Made by a program: the position numbers and the translations under genes. A model generated the notes under the pieces. It was not told the origin of the DNA. It was given only the letters and a program-made list of their open reading frames with translations, and ran no database searches. Positions 37,306 to 44,817 of a stretch of 64,000 bases of DNA are shown piece by piece (position 1 is the stretch's first letter; the number at the start of each line of letters is the position of its first letter). The DNA comes from Tenacibaculum sp. Its GTDB lineage: Bacteria; Bacteroidota; Bacteroidia; Flavobacteriales; Flavobacteriaceae. The stretch spans positions 93,198-157,197 of the forward strand of contig JAKVCX010000009.1 of the NCBI GenBank assembly GCA_022448525.1, read 5' to 3'.

Positions 37306-38130
37306 TTACACAGCAACAACTCCTTTAATGTGAGGGTGTGGATCGTAATTTAACAATTCAAAATCATCAAAAGTAAAGTCTTCTATATCTTTTACTTCTG
37401 GATTAATCTTCATTGTTGGTAATGGTCTTGGATCACGTGTTAATTGAAGTTCTAATTGTTCCATGTGATTGTTATAAATATGAGCATCACCAAATGTATG
37501 GATGAATTCTCCAGCTTCATATCCGCAAACTTGTGCAACCATCATTGTAAATAAAGCATAACTAGCAATGTTAAATGGTACACCTAGGAATATGTCAGCA
37601 CTTCTTTGATATAATTGACAAGAAAGTTTACCATCAGCTACGTAAAACTGAAAGAATGCGTGGCAAGGAGGTAGCGCAGCTTTACCATTCGCTACATTAT
37701 CAGAAAATGATTGTGATGTGTCCGGTAAAACGCTAGGATTCCAAGCAGAAATTAACATTCTTCGGCTATTCGGATTTGTTTTTAATGTTTCTATAACATC
37801 TTTTAATTGATCAATTTCATCGCTATTCCAATTTCTCCATTGATGACCATAAACTGGACCTAAATCGCCATTTTCATTAGCCCATTCGTTCCAAATACGA
37901 ACACCGTTTTCCTGAAGATATTTTACATTCGTGTCTCCTTTAATGAACCATAAAAGTTCGTAAATAATAGATTTTAAATGTAATTTTTTGGTTGTAACCA
38001 TTGGAAATCCCTCGCTTAAATCAAAACGCATCTGGTAACCAAAAACACTTTTAGTTCCCGTTCCTGTTCTGTCTCCTTTTTCATTTCCGTTAGCTAAAAC
38101 ATGTTTCACTAAATCTAAATACTGCTTCAT
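37306..38130 (-). CDS. thyA: Thymidylate synthase
   Basis: A 274-aa enzyme from the chosen start ([12 protein letters not shown]). It makes dTMP from dUMP with methylene-tetrahydrofolate. The catalytic loop [13 protein letters not shown] with the nucleophilic Cys, the early [16 protein letters not shown] and the C-terminal [13 protein letters not shown] are present. An in-frame upstream ATG at 38172 would add 14 residues that run into the terminator hairpin of the peptide genes, so it is rejected. Functional partner of folA downstream. Confidence 0.96.
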   Translation of the reverse strand: MKQYLDLVKHVLANGNEKGDRTGTGTKSVFGYQMRFDLSEGFPMVTTKKLHLKSIIYELLWFIKGDTNVKYLQENGVRIWNEWANENGDLGPVYGHQWRNWNSDEIDQLKDVIETLKTNPNSRRMLISAWNPSVLPDTSQSFSDNVANGKAALPPCHAFFQFYVADGKLSCQLYQRSADIFLGVPFNIASYALFTMMVAQVCGYEAGEFIHTFGDAHIYNNHMEQLELQLTRDPRPLPTMKINPEVKDIEDFTFDDFELLNYDPHPHIKGVVAV

Positions 38131-38152
38131 ATATCGTTCTAATTTTGGGTAA

Positions 38153-38190
38153 AAATAAAAAAGCATCAACAAAAAATGTTGATGCTTTAA
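38153..38190 (-). terminator. Terminator of the cysteine-rich peptide pair
   Basis: Read on the minus strand, AAAGCATCAAC pairs perfectly with GTTGATGCTTT around a short T-rich loop and is followed by a T-rich run. It separates the two peptide genes from thyA on the same strand. Confidence 0.85.
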
Positions 38191-38221
38191 AAATTGTTTT
38201 CAGCAAGTTATCAACCGATAA

Positions 38222-38410
38222 CTATGCCCAAATGCATTGTCCGTGACCAATGCAATATCCGTAGTCACAAAACTCAAATCCTTGTTGAGTTCTAACACAG
38301 CATTGTCTTGGTCCGCCACAATACGGTCTGTTGTAAACAGATCCGTTAATTTCACTTTGTTCTTGTTTAGAAAGAATTTTAAATCCGTTTAGGTTTTTTA
38401 AATTTTTCAT
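38222..38410 (-). CDS. Cysteine-rich bacteriocin/RiPP-like precursor peptide (copy 2)
   Basis: A 62-aa peptide. The N-terminal 24 residues form a leader (MKNLKNLNGFKILSKQEQSE then INGS) of the kind used for peptides processed after a Gly in Bacteroidota. The remaining approximately 38 residues are the likely core, with six cysteines spaced C-x5-CC-x9-C-x4-C-x5-C and ending CIWA. The upstream paralog has exactly this spacing. No modification enzyme, peptidase or exporter is nearby. Not matched to a known family from memory. Three disulfides or Cys-based crosslinks are possible; antimicrobial or signalling role is inference. Confidence 0.75.
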   Translation of the reverse strand: MKNLKNLNGFKILSKQEQSEINGSVYNRPYCGGPRQCCVRTQQGFEFCDYGYCIGHGQCIWA

Positions 38411-38444
38411 GTTAAAGATTTATTTAGGTTGATTAATTCAAAAG

Positions 38445-38630
38445 TTAGGCCCAGATACATTGTCCAAATCCTTGGCAGTAACCATAATCACAAAACTCAA
38501 ATGTTGGACTTACACGTACACAACATTGATTATTACCTTTACAGTAAGGACGAGAAATAGCTCCGTTAATTTCGCTTTGTTCTTTTTTAGAAAGAACTTT
38601 AAATCCTGTTAATTCAGAAATTTTCTTCAT
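38445..38630 (-). CDS. Cysteine-rich bacteriocin/RiPP-like precursor peptide (copy 1)
   Basis: A 61-aa paralog of the next gene, 34 bases upstream of it. The leader is MKKISELTGFKVLSKKEQSE then INGA, and the core has the same six-cysteine pattern C-x5-CC-x9-C-x4-C-x5-C with FEFCDYGYC and QCIWA shared. The leader keeps the same LSKxEQSEING block, while the core varies at the x5 and x9 loops, the usual pattern for processed peptides. The two genes share a terminator (38153-38190) and probably a promoter upstream of 38640. Function unknown; no maturation genes in the window. Confidence 0.77.
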   Translation of the reverse strand: MKKISELTGFKVLSKKEQSEINGAISRPYCKGNNQCCVRVSPTFEFCDYGYCQGFGQCIWA

Positions 38631-38651
38631 AATAAAAATTGATTTATTTGG

Positions 38652-38666
38652 GAGTCAACTTGACTC
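38652..38666. promoter_or_regulatory. Palindrome just upstream of the cysteine-rich peptide genes
   Basis: GAGTCAA-C-TTGACTC is a perfect 15-base palindrome 22 bases before the first peptide start codon. It could be an operator or a 5' hairpin in the leader. The bound factor is unknown. Confidence 0.4.
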
Positions 38667-38819
38667 ACCGAGGTTAATTAAAAATATTCGTTTGTTTAAA
38701 TGAAAAAAATCAAATAGTAATGAATATCAATTTTCTATGATGATAGCTCGAATAATTGTAAGAAGTAAAAAATTGAGTCTTTTGTTTGGAAAGATAGTGG
38801 TCTTTCAAAGGAAAAGAAA

Positions 38820-38872
38820 TTGTTCATTTTATTTGGATTTCGGGTGATATAAATATATGAAAAAATGAACAA
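38820..38872. repeat. Inverted repeat in the 282-base gap upstream of the peptide genes
   Basis: TTGTTCATTTT (38820-38830) and AAAATGAACAA (38862-38872) form a perfect 11-bp inverted repeat around 31 bases. A second small hairpin (GAAAGA/TCTTTC) lies at 38789-38806. Apart from these and the palindrome at 38652, the gap 38631-38912 shows no gene. Confidence 0.4.
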
Positions 38873-38912
38873 AAAGAAAGTAAGTGTTATAAAATCAGTT
38901 TGTTATTTTGGG

Positions 38913-39272
38913 TTAAAAGGCTAAAACAGCAATTAAACCCATTATAACTGCTATGATTCCCATTTGAAAAATTAAGGAAAAATTGATCTTAATTACTTCT
39001 TTGTCTTTCTCTTTAATGTGGGCTTTAAGCTTAGTTGCAATTAAAATTCCTGCAGTTGCGTCAAAAACTCCTAATAGAAAAGAACCCAAAAGAGCCGTTA
39101 ATAATCCACTTGAACTATCTATATATGAGGTGAAAATTCCATAAATAATAAAAGAACCAAAAGCCCACCATACATATTCGAAACCAAAATGTCTAGATAA
39201 CAAAGAACCTATGATGTCATAAATCATAATGACAGCAAATCCAATCAATATTATCGTAATAACTGATTCCAC
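38913..39272 (-). CDS. Hypothetical small membrane protein
   Basis: A 119-aa protein with four hydrophobic segments and a short Lys-rich loop (KLKAHIKEKDKE). No family recognised. It follows the nucleoside transporter gene by 32 bases on the same strand and is probably the last gene of that operon. Function unknown. Confidence 0.6.
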   Translation of the reverse strand: MESVITIILIGFAVIMIYDIIGSLLSRHFGFEYVWWAFGSFIIYGIFTSYIDSSSGLLTALLGSFLLGVFDATAGILIATKLKAHIKEKDKEVIKINFSLIFQMGIIAVIMGLIAVLAF

Positions 39273-39304
39273 AATTATGGGGGTTTTGTGTTTCTATTAT
39301 TTGT

Positions 39305-41029
39305 TTATCCTATAATCATACCAGCAATTGTTGCTGACATTAAAGAGGCAATGGTTCCACCGATTAAGGCTTTCATTCCGAACTCTGAAAGAGTTTTTCT
39401 TTGGCCTGGAGCTAATGATCCAATTCCTCCAATTTGAATTCCAATTGAAGCAAAATTCGCGAATCCACATAACATATATGTAGCCATTATAACGGATTTA
39501 TTATATGTTAAGTGTGTGGCGTTTGCAATATCTTTTAATTCCGCAAGTTGAATATAACCAACAAATTCACTTGCTGCAAGTTTAATTCCTAATAATTGTC
39601 CCATTAATGCAGTGTCTTCTCCTGCAACTCCAATTAACCACATTAGCGGAGCAAATATATAACCAAGCACGGCTTCTAAAGAAAATTTGTTATAAGGAGT
39701 ATTAGCTGCGATCCAATCGTTAAGTGTAGTTACATCACCGACCCATCCTAAAATACCGTTAATCATTGCAATAAATGCAACAAAAACTAATAACATTGCT
39801 CCAACATTCATGGCCAAATGTAAACCTTCAGTAGTACCGTTTGCAATAGCATCTAATACATTTGAACCAATTTTTTCAGATGAAACATTTACGTCAGTAT
39901 TAACTTCTTCTGTTTGAGGGTATAAAATTTTTGAAATTACAATCGCTCCAGGGGCCGCCATTACTGAAGCTGCCAATAAATGTTTTGCAAATTTTAGCCT
40001 TAGTAAAGGATCATCGCCTCCTAAGAATCCGATATAAGCCGCTAAAACAGCACCTGCGACAGTTGCCATACCACCGATCATTACTAATAGTATTTCTGAT
40101 CGGTTCATTTTTTCTAAATAAGCCTTAATAAGTAAAGGTGCTTCTGTTTGACCAAGGAAAATATTCCCTGCAACAGATAGACTTTCTGCACCTGAAATTT
40201 TTAGGACTTTACTTAAAAGTTTGGCCATCAGTTTTACTACTTTTTGAATAATTCCTAAATAAAATAACACAGATGTTAAAGCAGAGAAGAAGATAATTGT
40301 TGGTAATACTTGGAAAGCAAAAATAAATCCAAAGGTATCCATATCAACTACTAAACCTTCAAAAAGAAATTTACTACCAGCTCGAGTGAAATCTAATACA
40401 CTAACGAAAAGTTGTCCAATACCATTAAAAAGCTTTTGAATAAAAGGAACTTTTAATACACCAAACGCAATAAGAAGTTGGAAACCTAAACCTAGTCCAA
40501 CTGTTTTCCAATCAATTGCTCTTTTGTTTGTGCTAAATAAAAATGCAACAAAAAGTAAAACAATCATTCCAATAACTCCTCTGTAGAAGCTTTGAAAAGT
40601 GAATCCTTGACTTGCTATGATTTCATTGTTTGCTTTGTTGTCTGATGCAACTTCTGACTTTGTGGTAACTACTTCTTTTGATTCTACATCAGTAAAATTG
40701 TATGTGATATCCCCTTCTGAAAGCGATAATTTATCGTTAGTTAAATTAACGATATTATAGTACCTTACTGTGTCTTTAGGTTTGGTGTAATTAAAGATTA
40801 GTAAATTATTCTGAGAAATATAATTTCCGTAAGCATATAAACTATCTTTATTCTCAAGGAAATAAGAGAATTTACCTTCTTTAAGTTTAAAGTAATCACC
40901 TTTATTAATATTTACAATTCCTTCTTTATTGATATTTTCTATAGAAGAAAAATTCCAGTTTTTTTCAATCGATTGGGCTTGTACTGTTAATGATAAAAGG
41001 ACTAACAGTATCGAAAAGAATTTTTTCAT
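39305..41029 (-). CDS. Concentrative nucleoside transporter (NupC/CNT family) with N-terminal extracytoplasmic domain
   Basis: A 574-aa inner-membrane symporter. The last approximately 420 residues are the CNT domain with helices and text such as GIIQKVVKLMAKLLSKVL, GQTEAPLLIKAYL and GFANFASIGIQIGG, which hold nucleoside and sodium/proton-binding residues. Before this lies a signal peptide (ending VQAQS) and a beta-rich domain of about 110 residues, an addition seen in Bacteroidota members. It imports nucleosides using an ion gradient. It lies 14 bases after the bifunctional nuclease-like gene, so the two are coupled. Confidence 0.9.
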   Translation of the reverse strand: MKKFFSILLVLLSLTVQAQSIEKNWNFSSIENINKEGIVNINKGDYFKLKEGKFSYFLENKDSLYAYGNYISQNNLLIFNYTKPKDTVRYYNIVNLTNDKLSLSEGDITYNFTDVESKEVVTTKSEVASDNKANNEIIASQGFTFQSFYRGVIGMIVLLFVAFLFSTNKRAIDWKTVGLGLGFQLLIAFGVLKVPFIQKLFNGIGQLFVSVLDFTRAGSKFLFEGLVVDMDTFGFIFAFQVLPTIIFFSALTSVLFYLGIIQKVVKLMAKLLSKVLKISGAESLSVAGNIFLGQTEAPLLIKAYLEKMNRSEILLVMIGGMATVAGAVLAAYIGFLGGDDPLLRLKFAKHLLAASVMAAPGAIVISKILYPQTEEVNTDVNVSSEKIGSNVLDAIANGTTEGLHLAMNVGAMLLVFVAFIAMINGILGWVGDVTTLNDWIAANTPYNKFSLEAVLGYIFAPLMWLIGVAGEDTALMGQLLGIKLAASEFVGYIQLAELKDIANATHLTYNKSVIMATYMLCGFANFASIGIQIGGIGSLAPGQRKTLSEFGMKALIGGTIASLMSATIAGMIIG

Positions 41030-41043
41030 GTTGTTACGCAGGT

Positions 41044-41649
41044 TTAAGAGCGTTTGTCAATTTCGTCTCTAATTTTAGCCGCTAATTCATAATCTTCATT
41101 ATTAACAGCTTCGTGTAGTTTTGTTTCTAATTCACTAATAGAAAATATAGAGAAGTCATCCATTTCAGAAACCTCCGAGTCAGGAATTAATTCTATTTTT
41201 TCTAATTCATCATCTTCTTCGTTGAATTTTTCTTCAGCTTTTAAATAAATACCAGCTTTATCTAAAATATTTTCGTAGGTAAAGATTGGAGTTTGGAAGC
41301 GAACGGCAAGAGCAATGGCATCTGAAGTTCTTGCGTCGATTGATTCTTCCACACCGTCTCTTTCACAAATTAAACTCGAAAAGAACACACCATCCACTAA
41401 TTTATGGATAATGATTTGCTTCAATTCAATTTGAAACTGTTCTGCAAAAGTTTTGAATAAGTCGTGCGTTAATGGTCTTGGAGGTCTAATTTCTTTTTCT
41501 AAAGCTATTGCTATAGATTGGGCTTCAAAAGCGCCAATAATGATCGGTAAAGTACGAGTTCCTTCCATTTCACTAAGAACTAGTGCATAAGCACCGCTCT
41601 GAGTTTGACTGTATGAAATTCCTTTAATAGTTAATCTTACTAAGCTCAT
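41044..41649 (-). CDS. Bifunctional nuclease-family protein (DUF151) with UVR motif
   Basis: A 201-aa protein. Residues 1-about 135 form the BFN/DUF151 domain (GTRTLPIIIGAFEAQSIAIA, then DARTSDAIALAVRF), whose plant relatives have DNase and RNase activity. A C-terminal UvrB/UvrC interaction motif covers about 165-200 (LHEAVNNEDYELAAKIRDEI). The domain pair hints at a role in nucleic-acid turnover or repair, but activity is not proven for bacterial members. It is first in an operon with a nucleoside transporter, consistent with nucleotide salvage. Confidence 0.88.
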   Translation of the reverse strand: MSLVRLTIKGISYSQTQSGAYALVLSEMEGTRTLPIIIGAFEAQSIAIALEKEIRPPRPLTHDLFKTFAEQFQIELKQIIIHKLVDGVFFSSLICERDGVEESIDARTSDAIALAVRFQTPIFTYENILDKAGIYLKAEEKFNEEDDELEKIELIPDSEVSEMDDFSIFSISELETKLHEAVNNEDYELAAKIRDEIDKRS

Positions 41650-41745
41650 GTATCTATCTTCCTACAAAAAAAGCCGTCTCAATTGGACTGCTTTTAGGGT
41701 GCCACAATTTAAGAAAAAATATGTGTATGGAAAGGTCTTTAGAAT

Positions 41746-41781
41746 AAAAAACCTCAAAAGACAAAAATCTTTTGAGGTTTA
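41746..41781 (-). terminator. Terminator after etfA
   Basis: AAACCTCAAAAGA pairs perfectly with TCTTTTGAGGTTT (13 bp) and is followed on the minus strand by a T-run. It ends the etfBA transcript. Confidence 0.85.
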
Positions 41782-41798
41782 CAGATATATTTAACTTT

Positions 41799-42752
41799 TT
41801 AAGCTTGTTTGAAAGCTTTTAATTTTTCAATAAGTTGAGGTACAACTTCAAAAGCATCTCCTACAATTCCATAATCAGCAGCCTTAAAGAAAGGAGCTTC
41901 AGGGTCATTGTTAATTACTACTTTTACTTTTGATGCGTTTACACCTGCTAAATGCTGAATTGCTCCAGAAATACCAATTGCAATATATAAGTTAGAAGCT
42001 ACTGGCTTACCAGTTTGTCCAACGTGCTCGCTATGAGGTCTCCATCCTAAATCAGAAACTGGTTTAGAACAAGCAGTTGCAGCTCCTAGTACGTCAGCTA
42101 ATTCTTCTACCATTCCCCAGTTCTCAGGACCTTTTAAACCACGTCCTGCAGAAACAACAACGTCAGCATCAGCAATAGTTACAGTTCCACTTGCTTTATC
42201 AATAGAAACAGAAGAAACACCTAATTCTGGTAATGAAACATCTAAACTTTCAGTAGATCCAGAAACTGCATTCTCATGAGCTCCAAATGAATTTTTGGCA
42301 ACACCAACTACTCTTTTACCAGTTGCGATTTCTGTGTTATTGAAACCTTTATTAGAAAAAGCTTTACGCTTTACAACAAAAGGTGCAGTACTGCTTGGTA
42401 AAGCAACTACGTTTGATGCATATCCAGCTTCTAATGCTACTGCTACTAGAGGAGCAACAGTTAAACCATCAACACTAGAATCGATTATTACCGTGTCAGC
42501 ACCTTGAGCTTCACTAGCTTGTTTGATAATTTCAGCATAAGCCTTAGCGTTGAATGAAGTTAAATCATTCTTTACTTCTATCACCTTTTCAGCACCATAA
42601 GTATATAGTTCTGATGCATCTCCTCCATTTATAGTTAAGGCAACAACATTAGTTCCTAATTGCTCTGCCACTTTTTTTCCATATGAAACAACTTCAAAAG
42701 CTGTTTTCTTAAATTTTCCTTCCGATGAATCGGCAAAAACTAATACAGACAT
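41799..42752 (-). CDS. etfA: Electron transfer flavoprotein subunit alpha
   Basis: A 317-aa subunit that binds FAD in its C-terminal half; GRGLKGPENWGMVEELADVL near 200-220 and the SGAIQHLAGVNASKVKVVIN segment near 265-285 are the typical FAD-binding text. With EtfB it carries electrons from acyl-CoA and other dehydrogenases to the quinone pool. Second gene of the etfBA pair, 71 bases after etfB with a perfect hairpin in between. Normal length. Confidence 0.96.
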   Translation of the reverse strand: MSVLVFADSSEGKFKKTAFEVVSYGKKVAEQLGTNVVALTINGGDASELYTYGAEKVIEVKNDLTSFNAKAYAEIIKQASEAQGADTVIIDSSVDGLTVAPLVAVALEAGYASNVVALPSSTAPFVVKRKAFSNKGFNNTEIATGKRVVGVAKNSFGAHENAVSGSTESLDVSLPELGVSSVSIDKASGTVTIADADVVVSAGRGLKGPENWGMVEELADVLGAATACSKPVSDLGWRPHSEHVGQTGKPVASNLYIAIGISGAIQHLAGVNASKVKVVINNDPEAPFFKAADYGIVGDAFEVVPQLIEKLKAFKQA

Positions 42753-42771
42753 ACTCTTAATTTTTTTTAGA

Positions 42772-42808
42772 ATTTTAGTGGATGGTGGTTAAACGCATCC
42801 ACTAAAAT
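42772..42808 (-). repeat. Perfect 13-bp hairpin between etfB and etfA
   Basis: ATTTTAGTGGATG (42772-42784) and CATCCACTAAAAT (42796-42808) form a perfect stem with an 11-base loop. On the minus strand no T-run follows, so it is not a standard terminator; it may stabilise or process the etfB-etfA mRNA and tune the ratio of the two subunits. Confidence 0.6.
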
Positions 42809-42823
42809 GTTTTGATTTTAAAT

Positions 42824-43564
42824 TTAAATTGCTTTTGCTTCGTTGTGTAATAAGTTAATTAACTCATCAACATTATCTACTAATTTCACATCACCTTTTG
42901 GTGCTGGTTTTTCAAACGTTTTCGTACTAGTAGAAGCAGCTGCTCCAGAAGCTTCAACTACATTTAATGGCTTTTTACGTGCCATCATAATTCCTCTCAT
43001 ATTAGGAATTCTTAAATCCTTTTCTTCAACGATTCCTTTTTGTCCTGCAACAACTAATGGTAAAGATGAAGATACTTTTTCTTCACCACCATCAATTTCT
43101 CTTTCTAAAGTTGCGTTTGTGCCTTCAACTTCAATTCCTACACAACCGTTTACGAAATTGTATCCTAATAATGAAGAAAGCATTCCTGGAACCATTTGAC
43201 CATTGTAGTCAGCAGATTCTTTACCAGCCAATACTAAATCAAAACCACCGTTTTTAACTACTTCAGCTAATTCTTTAGCAACTAAAAAACCGTCAGTTGG
43301 TTCTACATTTACACGTATAGCATCGTCAGCACCAATTGCTAAGGCTTTTCTTAATGTAGGCTCAGTTTCAGCTCCTCCAACATTAACAACAGTTACAGAG
43401 GCACCTTGCTTTTCTTTAAACCACATCGCACGTGTTAAACTAAATTCATCGTATGGATTTATTACAAATTGAACACCGTTTGTATCAAACTTAGTGTCAT
43501 TTTCAGTAAAATTGATTTTTGAAGTGGTATCAGGTACATGACTGATACATACTAATATTTTCAT
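42824..43564 (-). CDS. etfB: Electron transfer flavoprotein subunit beta
   Basis: A 246-aa subunit from the chosen start (MKILVCISHVPDTTSKI). The AMP-binding/adenine-nucleotide hydrolase-like fold shows VINPYDEFSLTRAMW, DLVLAGKESADYNGQMVPGM and the LRIPNMRGIMMARKKPLNVV loop. An in-frame ATG seven codons upstream (43585) lacks conservation. First gene of the etfBA operon, transcribed divergently from the pyruvate dehydrogenase gene, with a palindrome in its 5' leader region. Confidence 0.96.
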   Translation of the reverse strand: MKILVCISHVPDTTSKINFTENDTKFDTNGVQFVINPYDEFSLTRAMWFKEKQGASVTVVNVGGAETEPTLRKALAIGADDAIRVNVEPTDGFLVAKELAEVVKNGGFDLVLAGKESADYNGQMVPGMLSSLLGYNFVNGCVGIEVEGTNATLEREIDGGEEKVSSSLPLVVAGQKGIVEEKDLRIPNMRGIMMARKKPLNVVEASGAAASTSTKTFEKPAPKGDVKLVDNVDELINLLHNEAKAI

Positions 43565-43620
43565 ATAGGTTTGTTTTAAAAACACTTAATTTCGAGCTAC
43601 GAATTTAAGCATTTTTTTTG

Positions 43621-43644
43621 ATTTATTATGCATGCATAATAAAT
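43621..43644. promoter_or_regulatory. Perfect 24-bp palindrome, candidate operator for etfBA
   Basis: The half-site ATTTATTATGCA is followed directly by its exact reverse complement, so all 24 bases are symmetric. It lies 57 bases upstream of etfB and about 12-35 bases downstream of the predicted etfB transcription start (box 43663-43670), where a bound protein would block transcription. The binding factor, perhaps a TetR-like or similar regulator of fatty-acid breakdown, is unknown. Confidence 0.6.
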
Positions 43645-43662
43645 TTCTGTCAAAAAATATAT

Positions 43663-43670
43663 CAAATATA
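43663..43670 (-). promoter_or_regulatory. -7 promoter box of etfBA
   Basis: TATATTTG on the minus strand matches TAnnTTTG. Transcription would begin near 43656, upstream of the palindrome. Confidence 0.5.
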
Positions 43671-43713
43671 GATGATTTTAACATTCTGTTAATTTCGTTC
43701 AATGTAATTTTTT

Positions 43714-43721
43714 TACTTTTG
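43714..43721 (+). promoter_or_regulatory. -7 promoter box of the pyruvate dehydrogenase E1 beta gene
   Basis: TACTTTTG matches TAnnTTTG, 35 bases before the ATG at 43757. The -33 element is only approximate (TTTCG region near 43693). Confidence 0.5.
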
Positions 43722-43756
43722 CAAATTAAATAAACAACTACTAGAATAAAATACAT

Positions 43757-44737
43757 ATGAAAACAGTACAATTTAGAGAGGCTATTTGCGAAGCAATGAG
43801 TGAAGAAATGCGTCGTGATGAAAGTATTTATCTAATGGGAGAAGAAGTTGCTGAGTACAACGGAGCGTACAAAGCAAGTAAAGGGATGTTAGATGAATTT
43901 GGTGCAAAACGTGTTATTGATACTCCAATTGCCGAGCTTGGTTTTGGTGGTATTGCTGTAGGTTCTGCAATGAATGGAAACAGACCAATTGTAGAGTATA
44001 TGACGTTTAACTTCTCGTTAGTTGGTATTGATCAAATTATTAATAACGCGGCAAAAATTCGCCAAATGAGTGGAGGTCAGTTTAATTGTCCTATCGTATT
44101 TAGAGGACCAACGGCTTCTGCAGGTCAATTAGCGGCAACGCACTCTCAGGCTTTCGAAAGCTGGTATGCAAACTGTCCGGGTTTAAAAGTAATTGTTCCT
44201 TCAAATCCATACGATGCAAAGGGATTATTAAAAGCTGCTATTAGAGATGATGATCCAGTTATTTTCATGGAGTCGGAGCAAATGTATGGTGATAAAATGG
44301 AGATTCCAGAGGGAGAGTACGTTTTACCAATCGGTGTTGCTGATATTAAAAGAGAAGGAACTGATGTAACTGTAGTTTCTTTTGGAAAGATTATTAAAGA
44401 GGCTTATAAAGCTGCTGATGAGTTGGCAAAAGAAGGAATCTCAATTGAGGTTATTGATTTAAGAACTGTTCGTCCGATGGATCACAAAACGATTCTAGAG
44501 TCAGTTAAGAAAACAAATAGATTAGTAATATTAGAAGAGGCTTGGCCATTTGGAAGTGTGTCTTCAGAAATTACTTTTAGAGTACAAGATGAAGCATTCG
44601 ATTATTTAGATGCTCCAATCAAAAGAATTACTACTGCTGATACACCTGCACCGTATTCACCTGTTTTATTAGAAAAATGGTTGCCGAATGCTAAAGATGT
44701 TGTAAATGCGGTAAAAGAAGTAATGTATATCAAGTAA
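43757..44737 (+). CDS. pdhB: Pyruvate dehydrogenase E1 component, beta subunit
   Basis: A 326-aa subunit of the thiamine-diphosphate-dependent E1 enzyme. Typical text: VYFREAICEAMSEEMRRDE-like N-terminus, FGAKRVIDTPIAELGFGGIA near 50-70, GPTASAGQLAATHSQ near 115-130 and the C-terminal VLEEAWPFGSVSSE. It makes the oxidative decarboxylation step towards acetyl-CoA together with an alpha subunit, which is not in the window. Branched-chain 2-oxoacid E1 beta is a close relative, but the length and text fit pyruvate dehydrogenase better. Monocistronic with its own terminator. Confidence 0.9.
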   Translation: MKTVQFREAICEAMSEEMRRDESIYLMGEEVAEYNGAYKASKGMLDEFGAKRVIDTPIAELGFGGIAVGSAMNGNRPIVEYMTFNFSLVGIDQIINNAAKIRQMSGGQFNCPIVFRGPTASAGQLAATHSQAFESWYANCPGLKVIVPSNPYDAKGLLKAAIRDDDPVIFMESEQMYGDKMEIPEGEYVLPIGVADIKREGTDVTVVSFGKIIKEAYKAADELAKEGISIEVIDLRTVRPMDHKTILESVKKTNRLVILEEAWPFGSVSSEITFRVQDEAFDYLDAPIKRITTADTPAPYSPVLLEKWLPNAKDVVNAVKEVMYIK

Positions 44738-44769
44738 GATATTGATAATTAGAGAGATGATAATTGTTG

Positions 44770-44803
44770 AAAATCCTTTTAGTTCCAAACTGAAAGGATT
44801 TTT
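44770..44803 (+). terminator. Terminator after pdhB
   Basis: AAATCCTTT pairs with AAAGGATTT, with a further AGT/ACT pairing inside, followed by a short T-run. Confidence 0.75.
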
Positions 44804-44817
44804 GAAGTAAAATACCT

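Noticed and set aside
38865..38924. Tiny 19-codon frame ending near the small membrane-protein gene
   Set aside because: Too short, no conserved leader like the neighbouring peptides, and it lies within an inverted repeat and the opposite gene.
41668..41700. Second terminator upstream of the bifunctional nuclease gene
   Set aside because: The stem (AAAGCaGTC/GAcGGCTTT) is imperfect and lies in the promoter region of that gene.
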